A stretch of DNA of 6,365 nt from the NCBI GenBank assembly GCA_003648395.1, contig QMPB01000282.1, positions 1-6,365 of the forward strand. Direction: 5' to 3'. The translations under genes were made by a program, and so were the position numbers. The notes under the pieces are model-generated. The model was not told the DNA's origin. It worked only from the letters and a program-made list of their open reading frames with translations, and did not search any database. Positions 1 through 5,280 of the stretch are shown piece after piece. Source of the DNA: Bacteroidota bacterium. Lineage in GTDB: Bacteria > Bacteroidota > Bacteroidia > Bacteroidales > UBA1556. Positions within the stretch are counted from its first letter, which is position 1; each line of letters starts with the position of its first letter.

Positions 1-31
1 CACATGCCAAAATCTTATTCTTATAATAAAT

Positions 32-59
32 GTAGCTAAGGGTTGACACCCGTAGCTAC
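32..59. repeat. Imperfect palindrome (12 paired bases, 4-base loop), REP-like
   Basis: Arms GTAGCTA (32-38) and TAGCTAC (53-59) pair fully. After one A/G mismatch, an inner stem GGGT (40-43) / ACCC (48-51) closes a TGAC loop. A second short hairpin follows at 69-81, and both contain the octamer TGACACCC (44-51 and 65-72). There is no T-run after either, so this looks more like an interspersed palindromic repeat than an intrinsic terminator. It lies about 140 bases beyond the stop of the isoprenoid-synthase-like gene, too far to be its obvious terminator. Whether it recurs in the genome cannot be seen here. Confidence 0.55.
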
Positions 60-68
60 CGCTATGAC

Positions 69-81
69 ACCCTTTCAGGGT
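69..81. repeat. Short perfect hairpin ACCCT-TTC-AGGGT
   Basis: A 5-bp perfect stem (69-73 with 77-81) closes a 3-base loop. It is preceded by TGACACCC, the octamer that also occurs in the larger palindrome 21 bases earlier. I take the two hairpins as parts of one composite intergenic repeat. A role as a weak transcription terminator is possible, but no T-tract supports it. Confidence 0.4.
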
Positions 82-87
82 TCATTA

Positions 88-185
88 AAATCATAGAAAT
101 CTGCGTCTAATTATTGGAGCAAAGCGACAATTACGCTGTAAATTACAAATCAGTGAATATCCGTTAAATCAATGTCATCTGTGTT
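88..185. repeat. Three degenerate ~20-bp repeats, two in tandem
   Basis: Copies lie at 88-106, 147-165 and 166-185. Each begins AAATCA and continues roughly as nTGnnATCyGyGTT, with the last two directly abutting. The first is offset by 59 bases, close to three repeat lengths. Between them, 103-136 forms an imperfect inverted repeat (GCGT/ACGC and AATT/AATT with a 2-base bulge and a 16-base loop). Short units of the form ATCTGCGT...AAATCnGTGAA...ATCCGT are, from memory, common between genes in many bacterial genomes. I see no coding potential here, so this and the hairpins to its left account for the non-coding left flank (1-196). Confidence 0.5.
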
Positions 186-196
186 CTATTCTTAAT

Positions 197-1198
197 CTAA
201 TACTTACTATTAATCTGACACAATACCGTTCGTAGGAAGTTTATTGATTTCTCCATATCACAGATTAACTGCTTACGAGAGAATTTAGATGCATCAAATA
301 TATTCTTATTGCTTCTCTCAAGCTTCTTATACTGCTTAAAGCATACATAAGCTCTATTGATAATTGGCATTATTCTATCTAAGAATAGTTTAACATTTTC
401 CTTTGGATAATCCATTTTATAGCTTAATTCTACAAATAAATCTTTCTGCTTTGTATAAAACTTCTTGAGCTCTTCAACATTATGAATTAAAATAGGAAGC
501 GTATATATTTGGGATTGGTAATCTTTATATATATCAAAAATATCGTTTTCAAGCTGCATTAATGAACCTAATTGAAATAAAGCTTCTTCCTCACCATCTT
601 TCAAACTATGCTTAAATCCATAACGATAAAACAAAACTGACTCCCCTCCTTTTTGTTGAGTTATTTCCCAAATTCTTGACTGGCTAATGGCGGAGTTTTC
701 TTGTTCTAAACTCTTCTTCTGAGCATTAAATACATTCATTGCTCCTTCCTTAACTTGCTCAGGGTTAACAGTATTATCAAGGGACTTAATATAGAATGAG
801 ATTATTAATTTCTCACCAGTATTTTTCCATTTATACAACCTAGGCTCTTCCAACATTGATTTTACCTCTTGCTCAGAAATATTTCCATCATCAAAAAAAT
901 CGTCAAAAAGACCAGTAACTACACCTTGGCTTGTACTTGTTAGGCGTTCAAGCTCATTCATATCGAATCCTCTAAGCATACAAAATGCTTCGCCAAGAAT
1001 AGCAGGAACTGCTAAACCATAATACTTATTTATCTTTTGAAAATCTTTTTCGGTAAGAGAGCCATCATTAATAGTCTCGAACTGATGAAGTAAGGGAGAA
1101 ATATTATTACTAATAAATTTTTTTTGAGTTTTCAAATCACTCAAAATACCAAATAATTGCTTTGGTATATTAATAGTATTTAAAAGTTTATTAGCCAT
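197..1198 (-). CDS. Class I isoprenoid (terpene/prenyl) synthase-like protein
   Basis: The product is a soluble, predicted all-helical protein of 333 residues with no signal peptide. It shows the two metal-binding motifs of class I isoprenoid synthases. An Asp-rich motif D99-D-F-F-D-D104 falls in a helix beginning GVVTGLFDD. About 115 residues later comes Q215xxNDxxDxxxD226, which resembles the second motif of squalene/phytoene synthases and prenyltransferases. It is followed by TLP (233-235), similar to the segment after the second motif in prenyltransferases. K183GGES between the motifs sits where these enzymes have a helix break contacting diphosphate. In that fold the acidic residues bind Mg2+ and the diphosphate of an allylic substrate. 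Which substrate, and whether the enzyme condenses or cyclises, cannot be told. The ATG directly follows the TAA of the upstream KamA-like gene, with no Shine-Dalgarno, so translational coupling is likely. The fold call is fairly sure; the reaction is unknown. Confidence 0.72.
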   Translation of the reverse strand: MANKLLNTINIPKQLFGILSDLKTQKKFISNNISPLLHQFETINDGSLTEKDFQKINKYYGLAVPAILGEAFCMLRGFDMNELERLTSTSQGVVTGLFDDFFDDGNISEQEVKSMLEEPRLYKWKNTGEKLIISFYIKSLDNTVNPEQVKEGAMNVFNAQKKSLEQENSAISQSRIWEITQQKGGESVLFYRYGFKHSLKDGEEEALFQLGSLMQLENDIFDIYKDYQSQIYTLPILIHNVEELKKFYTKQKDLFVELSYKMDYPKENVKLFLDRIMPIINRAYVCFKQYKKLERSNKNIFDASKFSRKQLICDMEKSINFLRTVLCQINSKY

Positions 1199-3325
1199 TT
1201 ATATTTCACAGTGGTTGTACTTATTTATTAGATTATAATTAAACTTTGGGTATTCAAACACTTTTGAACGCTTTTCTGTTTGTCCTTTTGAGTAAGAATA
1301 TATACCATAATAATCATTAGTATTCTCCCCCATAGTTTTAATTTGACGAAGATATGCAGCAATACTTTTTGCCTCCACAATAATTACTTTCTCACCATTC
1401 TCAACTATTGGACTATGATTTCTGAATTTATCGTGTTCAAAACTAAGTATTCTACGACCATCTAGTGTAATACCAATTTGCTCAAAACAAAGGCTTTTCC
1501 CAAGAGCTGGCAGATTAATCAAACTTCTATCTGTTGCTACAAATGGAAGGTTCTCTTCTTTTTCAATCTGAGCAAAAAGCTTATGATTTTCTGAAGGATT
1601 ATTATAAAACTCTATACTTCTATCTTTCGAGGGCTTACCTAAAGCCTTTTCTTCTATTACTTCTTGCGCAACACGAGCAATTGGAGCAGCATTTTCTCTA
1701 TTCTCTTTAAAGCCTTTAACAGCAAAAGTATAATATGGAAGTACTCCAAGCTTGTTCAATTCGCGACGAAGGTGCATACTATGCGAACGGCGAGAAGCTG
1801 CAGTTGTAAATACTTGTTGGTTTACAATTAACCAGCCTGTTTCTCTAAGCATTTCAATGGTACGAACAGCTTCTGGAGTAAGCTCCATAGTAGTTTCAAA
1901 ATGAGTTTGAATTATGAATTGCTTAATCCCAATTGCAGATGCTTTTGCTTTAAAATCTTTTAATACTCTCACTAATTCTGCCCCTACCCTTTGAGGTAAA
2001 TATGCCAATATGCGTGTACCAAGACGTACTCTTTGAAAACTCGCTATTCTACTATTAGCAGACATAGCATCTGCTCTTTCTTTTTTACTTTTAGCAATCT
2101 CAAAGAAATCATTTAATATTCTTTCTAACCCACTATCGGTATTCATAAAAGCGTCGCCACCAGTAATTAAAATGTCTTGCAAATGGCTATCCGTTTCAAA
2201 ATATTTGAATAATGACTTCCGCTGCTCAGCTTTATCAATTTTTTGGTCGGCTTTATCTAAATCGAAGTTTAATTGACCTTTTTGAAATCCATACATCCTT
2301 TGGCAACTAACACAAAGTCCTGCACATGCTCTACCTCTACCCTCAGGAATAAATATTGCTACCTCAGGATAACGTCTATGAACACTATCACCCTTTGGAA
2401 GTAACCAACCTGCAGCATTAGGTTTACCATCTTCAATAATATCTTCCTTTTCCCAGGCTTTGATTTTTCCAAATGTATCAACAAGATCCTTACTATAAAA
2501 GATATAATCTCTTATTGTTCTATCACTCTTATTGAAACTACCATCTTCGTTTACACTTACCAATGACAAATAATAAGGATTAATAAAAATTGGAATACCC
2601 TTAGCCACCCCTTTTTCAAAATTTTCAATAATCTGTTTTGGTAACTTATTACCCATCGCTCTTTTCAATTCATCAACTGTACGAATTGCAAAACGCAAAT
2701 GAAATTTTGAATCTTTCCACCAATTAAACACAGTACTAATTTTATCTTCTATTGTCTGTTCTGTTGTAAAATGATAGATTGGATGCACATTTTTGGCATT
2801 TTCAATATTAGGAATTAAGGATTCAATGATTCTCAATTTATTAAGCTCACGTTGTTCAACAATAGCTGTATCTGTTCCTTTGGGAAGATTCAACATATTG
2901 TTAAGAAGCACCTCTTGTGATAAAACCTGTTGCTTATTTTCAGAAAACACAGCTGTTAATAAGGCAAATATATCCTCAAAGAAGTCATTAGTGGCAAATA
3001 CCTCATCTTCTCTTACTACCTGCCATAGCCAAAAAAATGGTCTACTCACAAATTTCTGATTATTTCTACTTGGGTCATTAAATTCAAGACCATCATTACT
3101 ACATAAAACTATTGCTCTCTGTAAAGCAGACTCACGACTTGAAACACTCCAATTTTTTATTACATAATTATCTAATTCTTCCTTAAAATAAGAATTAAAA
3201 ACTCTAATAAACTCATCAAAGTTCATAGAATCAGAAATAAAACTAAAAAACAATGGAAAGCTTTGCTTCAATTCCATCTTAATATCTCTGACTGAACTTC
3301 TATAACTTATCTCTATGAATGACAT
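1199..3325 (-). CDS. KamA-family radical SAM protein, glutamate 2,3-aminomutase-like
   Basis: KamA enzymes use a 4Fe-4S cluster, SAM and PLP to move an alpha-amino group to the beta carbon. The core here spans about residues 205-665. It has PYYLSL (250-255), RYP (318-320), the cluster motif C334xxxC338xxC341, GGD (389-391, SAM contact), LGTR...LPQR (435-446), THF (474-476), PYY (530-532) and a probable PLP lysine K610 in NLPALGK. The lysine-binding aspartates of clostridial lysine 2,3-aminomutase (Asp293, Asp330) align with K537 and N604. Lys and Asn are the residues reported at these positions in Clostridium difficile glutamate 2,3-aminomutase, so an acidic substrate is more likely than lysine. 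The C-terminal zinc cysteines of the clostridial enzyme are absent. At 708 residues it is far longer than the ~416-residue classical enzyme, with an unassigned N-terminal ~200 residues and an insertion of about 30 before K610. An in-frame TAA 12 bases upstream of the ATG bounds the start. It is first in a unit with the isoprenoid-synthase-like gene. Confidence 0.85.
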   Translation of the reverse strand: MSFIEISYRSSVRDIKMELKQSFPLFFSFISDSMNFDEFIRVFNSYFKEELDNYVIKNWSVSSRESALQRAIVLCSNDGLEFNDPSRNNQKFVSRPFFWLWQVVREDEVFATNDFFEDIFALLTAVFSENKQQVLSQEVLLNNMLNLPKGTDTAIVEQRELNKLRIIESLIPNIENAKNVHPIYHFTTEQTIEDKISTVFNWWKDSKFHLRFAIRTVDELKRAMGNKLPKQIIENFEKGVAKGIPIFINPYYLSLVSVNEDGSFNKSDRTIRDYIFYSKDLVDTFGKIKAWEKEDIIEDGKPNAAGWLLPKGDSVHRRYPEVAIFIPEGRGRACAGLCVSCQRMYGFQKGQLNFDLDKADQKIDKAEQRKSLFKYFETDSHLQDILITGGDAFMNTDSGLERILNDFFEIAKSKKERADAMSANSRIASFQRVRLGTRILAYLPQRVGAELVRVLKDFKAKASAIGIKQFIIQTHFETTMELTPEAVRTIEMLRETGWLIVNQQVFTTAASRRSHSMHLRRELNKLGVLPYYTFAVKGFKENRENAAPIARVAQEVIEEKALGKPSKDRSIEFYNNPSENHKLFAQIEKEENLPFVATDRSLINLPALGKSLCFEQIGITLDGRRILSFEHDKFRNHSPIVENGEKVIIVEAKSIAAYLRQIKTMGENTNDYYGIYSYSKGQTEKRSKVFEYPKFNYNLINKYNHCEI

Positions 3326-3340
3326 ATAATTATATTACGA

Positions 3341-3365
3341 TTATCGATAAATAATTCGATAAATA
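3341..3365. repeat. Palindrome TTATCGATAA and direct repeat TCGATAAATA just upstream of the kamA-like start
   Basis: A perfect 10-bp palindrome occupies 3341-3350. TCGATAAATA occurs at 3344-3353 and again at 3356-3365, a period of 12 bases, close to one helical turn. It lies 16-40 bases before the ATG, inside the predicted leader. It could be an operator for a dimeric regulator, but AT-rich sequence of this kind also arises by chance. Confidence 0.35.
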
Positions 3366-3404
3366 TTAGACAATGACTGTTAGAAATTATTGAATTGGTA
3401 AAAT

Positions 3405-3430
3405 CTAAACCTCTTTAGAAAAAAATTCTA
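3405..3430 (-). promoter_or_regulatory. Two overlapping, mutually exclusive small hairpins in the kamA-like leader
   Basis: On the minus-strand transcript, TAGAA (3430-3426) can pair with TTCTA (3420-3416) across five T. CTAAA (3418-3414) can pair with TTTAG (3409-3405) across a GAGG loop. The arms share 3416-3418, so only one can form at a time. Both stems are short and AT-rich. The arrangement is visible in the sequence, but any regulatory role is speculative. Confidence 0.25.
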
Positions 3431-3474
3431 CATAATTATTTAAAACAGTAGTAATCAGTTGTTAATCTAAAAAT

Positions 3475-3484
3475 CAACCTCCTT
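3475..3484 (-). promoter_or_regulatory. Orphan Shine-Dalgarno AAGGAGGTTG in the kamA-like leader
   Basis: Read on the minus strand, this is a near-perfect complement to the 3' end of 16S rRNA. It lies about 150 bases upstream of the kamA-like ATG. No ORF of useful size starts at a normal distance: the only nearby option is a TTG overlapping the motif, giving 13 codons. The one ATG in the leader (3431-3433) is followed at once by TAG. The role is unknown; it could be a ribosome standby site or a chance match. Confidence 0.4.
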
Positions 3485-3496
3485 CTTTTGGGATTG

Positions 3497-3530
3497 CGAA
3501 TATAGTGATTTTTTCTTATTCATCAACAAA
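3497..3530 (-). promoter_or_regulatory. Bacteroidota-type promoter for the kamA-like / isoprenoid-synthase pair
   Basis: On the minus strand a TTTGTTG stretch (3524-3530) is followed after 19 bases by TATATTCG (3497-3504). This matches the Bacteroidota primary-sigma pattern (TTG at -33, TAnnTTTG at -7) with one change. Transcription would start near 3490, giving a leader of about 165 nt before the ATG at 3325. It is the best minus-strand match in the divergent intergenic region. A second -7-like element, TAATTTTG (3583-3590), has no matching -33 box. Confidence 0.6.
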
Positions 3531-3602
3531 GAATATGCGTCTAATTTATTCAAATCATCTAAAATTTAACAATTATTACTTTCAAAATTAAAAAATAAAA
3601 TA

Positions 3603-3634
3603 TTAGTCTATATTAATTCTTATTTATAACTTTG
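3603..3634 (+). promoter_or_regulatory. Candidate promoter of the TerB-like gene
   Basis: TAACTTTG (3627-3634) matches the TAnnTTTG -7 consensus exactly. A poorer -33 element (TTAG, 3603-3606) lies 20 bases upstream. Transcription would begin near 3641 and give a leader of about 30 nt. The promoter diverges from that of the kamA-like gene and does not overlap it. Confidence 0.5.
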
Positions 3635-3655
3635 TATCCTTATTTAAACTTATTT

Positions 3656-3664
3656 GGAGAAAGG
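3656..3664 (+). promoter_or_regulatory. Ribosome binding site GGAGAAAGG of the TerB-like gene
   Basis: This purine-rich Shine-Dalgarno lies 7 bases before the ATG. A TAA directly abuts that ATG in frame, so the start cannot lie further upstream. It is the only gene in the window with a clear Shine-Dalgarno at normal spacing. Confidence 0.6.
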
Positions 3665-3671
3665 ATATTAA

Positions 3672-4070
3672 ATGATAAAACGCGAACGATTATATGATGC
3701 TTTTGGTGAACTGATTTATGCCATTGCAATGGCTGATGGGGAGGTTCAGGAAGAAGAAATAAGAAGCTTAGAACGCCATCTTGACCAGCACCCATGGGCA
3801 AGAGAAATTAAATGGTCATTCAATTACGAAAACGAAAAACATAAATCTGTTGAAGAGTCGTATACAAATGCAATTGCTATATGCATGGAGAATGGTCCTG
3901 ACCCAGAATATAAATATTTATTAGATGTTATGTATTCAGTAGCCAATGCTTTTGGAGGAATAGTTCCTCAAGAGAAAAAAATACTTGATAATTTTCGTCG
4001 AGATTTACTTGATAGGTTTGTTAAGGATTTAAACGATAACAGATTGGGTTTTTTTTCTAATAATGAGTAA
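3672..4070 (+). CDS. TerB-like (tellurite-resistance TerB / DjlA N-domain) protein
   Basis: This is a small, soluble, predicted all-helical protein of 132 residues. The helix-acidic-loop motif AMADGEVQEEE (19-29) is characteristic of TerB-like domains. A second, weaker version, ANAFGGIVPQE (91-101), sits in the second half, giving the internal two-fold arrangement known for TerB. The second motif lacks the usual Asp: FGG stands where DG is expected. The family is widespread and often tied to metal or membrane-stress responses. No specific role can be given, and the name does not imply tellurite resistance here. No ter operon genes are nearby. The gene stands alone, with its own promoter and Shine-Dalgarno, and converges on the PagL-like gene with 21 bases between stops. 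A T8 run near the 3' end (4049-4056) falls within the Gly-Phe-Phe codons. Confidence 0.65.
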   Translation: MIKRERLYDAFGELIYAIAMADGEVQEEEIRSLERHLDQHPWAREIKWSFNYENEKHKSVEESYTNAIAICMENGPDPEYKYLLDVMYSVANAFGGIVPQEKKILDNFRRDLLDRFVKDLNDNRLGFFSNNE

Positions 4071-4100
4071 ATAAGAAGCTAATAAAGATAACTATTTACT
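4066..4100. terminator. Possible bidirectional terminator between convergent genes
   Basis: AGTAAATA (4066-4073) and TATTTACT (4093-4100) form a perfect 8-bp inverted repeat across a 19-base loop. The arms include the stop codons of both convergent genes. The stem has only one G-C pair and no T-tract follows, so it would be a weak terminator at best. It is the only structure in the short gap between the genes. Confidence 0.25.
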
Positions 4101-5210
4101 AAGCTTTATATTATACCCCATACCAAATTCAATAAAGTCTGCTTTAAATCCATTTGCAGTTTTTAGAGTTAGATTTAGGTAGAAATTATCAATAATATAG
4201 TATTTTAATCCAATTCTGAAATAAAATGCACCTTTAGCAGATGTTCCTTTATATAGGTATGTACCAATTTGAGTTTGTAAAGCAAACTTAGACACATATA
4301 ATTCATGAGCAACAGTTATTCCAACAAACATAAGTTTTGACGTAGACACTTCGGTAGAATAATCCTCTTTTAATGAACTATCGTAAATAACATCAATACC
4401 TCCACCATATTTACCAATCCAGTTATACCTCCTATAAAAATTTGTAGTAAAAGCATAAATAGGATATATTGGACCCATTCCATATTCATGATTAGTTGCT
4501 TTTCCTCCAATATTAAAAGTAAAATCAAGCTCGTTATGCTTTACAATTGGCTTAATATTTTTCTTTGTTAAAGAAGCATACTCAAAACTTTCACCATTTG
4601 ACATGTTGAATAAATAACTCAATCCCATATGTGCTGCATAAAGATTCATTCCTTTATTTGGAGTCTGAAGATTTCCATTTGAGAAGTGAATAAAATCAGC
4701 ACCAATATCAAGAATCAATCTATTACTTATTCTATACGAAGTAATAGCTCCTAATGAAAAGTAGGCTGTAAAATCTGAGCCTACCAAATCATTTTGATTA
4801 TTTGTAATAGAATCGAATTTAGCAAAGTGCCATCCTAATCCTGTTGCCATATCAAGTTCAAAAAGGAACTTTTTCTTTCTAATAATAGGAATAGTTGTAA
4901 AAATGTAAGCCGCCCATGGAGAGCCAAGAGTATCTTTATTAAGGTGAGTATGAAAAACTCCAAATCCATATTTAGGAAAGCCCAACAATTGATTTTGAAC
5001 AAATTCACCATCAGACTGCACTCCTATTCTAAATGAACCTCCAATGAAAGATTTTTGTAGAGTTTGATCTAAACTATCTGAATAAATAATAGGAATACCA
5101 TAAAATGCTTGAGATTGGAGATAAAAGTGTAGCGGAAATTGCTTCTGCCCAATTAGAAACATTGATGTAAAAGAAAATACTAATATCAAGCTAACTCTTC
5201 CTAAAAACAC
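4092..5210 (-). CDS. PagL-like outer-membrane lipid A deacylase (acyloxyacyl hydrolase family)
   Basis: PagL enzymes are outer-membrane beta-barrels that remove an ester-linked acyl chain from lipid A. This 372-residue protein starts with a signal peptide: hydrophobic stretch at about 6-20, probable cleavage after G21 before QKQ. The rest is rich in alternating, Tyr/Phe/Gly-containing strands typical of barrels. The signature is H175FSNG followed by PNKGMN (184-189), the HxSN...PNxG pattern holding the catalytic His and Ser (His126 and Ser128 in Pseudomonas aeruginosa PagL). The third member of that triad (Glu140, His+14) is Asn189 here. The protein is more than twice the length of proteobacterial PagL; similarly long relatives occur in Bacteroidota. 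It lies 55 bases downstream of purF on the same strand. The ATG has an AT-rich lead and no Shine-Dalgarno. The family call is good; activity is inferred. Confidence 0.75.
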   Translation of the reverse strand: MFLGRVSLILVFSFTSMFLIGQKQFPLHFYLQSQAFYGIPIIYSDSLDQTLQKSFIGGSFRIGVQSDGEFVQNQLLGFPKYGFGVFHTHLNKDTLGSPWAAYIFTTIPIIRKKKFLFELDMATGLGWHFAKFDSITNNQNDLVGSDFTAYFSLGAITSYRISNRLILDIGADFIHFSNGNLQTPNKGMNLYAAHMGLSYLFNMSNGESFEYASLTKKNIKPIVKHNELDFTFNIGGKATNHEYGMGPIYPIYAFTTNFYRRYNWIGKYGGGIDVIYDSSLKEDYSTEVSTSKLMFVGITVAHELYVSKFALQTQIGTYLYKGTSAKGAFYFRIGLKYYIIDNFYLNLTLKTANGFKADFIEFGMGYNIKLSK

Positions 5211-5254
5211 TAATTTACAAAACTTTAGATTAAAAAAAACTCATTACAATCAAA

Positions 5255-5280
5255 TAAAAGAAAGCTTAATATGCTCTCTC
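5255..5280 (-). terminator. Possible intrinsic terminator at the end of purF
   Basis: On the minus strand AGAGAGC (5279-5273) pairs with GCTTTCT (5265-5259), including one G-U pair, around a 7-base loop. The loop contains the TAA stop of purF. A short T-rich stretch (TTTATTTG) follows. The stem is short and overlaps coding sequence, so read-through into the PagL-like gene is possible. Confidence 0.35.

Noticed and set aside
88..185. CRISPR array
   Set aside because: Units are about 20 bp, degenerate, two are in tandem without a spacer, and no cas genes are present.
2793..3059. 88-codon open frame on the plus strand
   Set aside because: It lies wholly inside the kamA-like gene on the other strand, has no family resemblance and no promoter or ribosome binding site.
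3431..3433. ATG in the kamA-like leader as the start of a leader peptide
   Set aside because: The next codon is TAG, and it is about 44 bases from the orphan Shine-Dalgarno.
3672..4070. TerB-like gene as part of the kamA-like system
   Set aside because: It is divergently transcribed with its own promoter and Shine-Dalgarno, the promoters do not overlap, and nothing in the sequence links the functions.
5211..5265. Own promoter for the PagL-like gene
   Set aside because: TTTG-containing stretches exist but none fits TAnnTTTG with a -33 box, and the nearest is only about 11 bases from the ATG.
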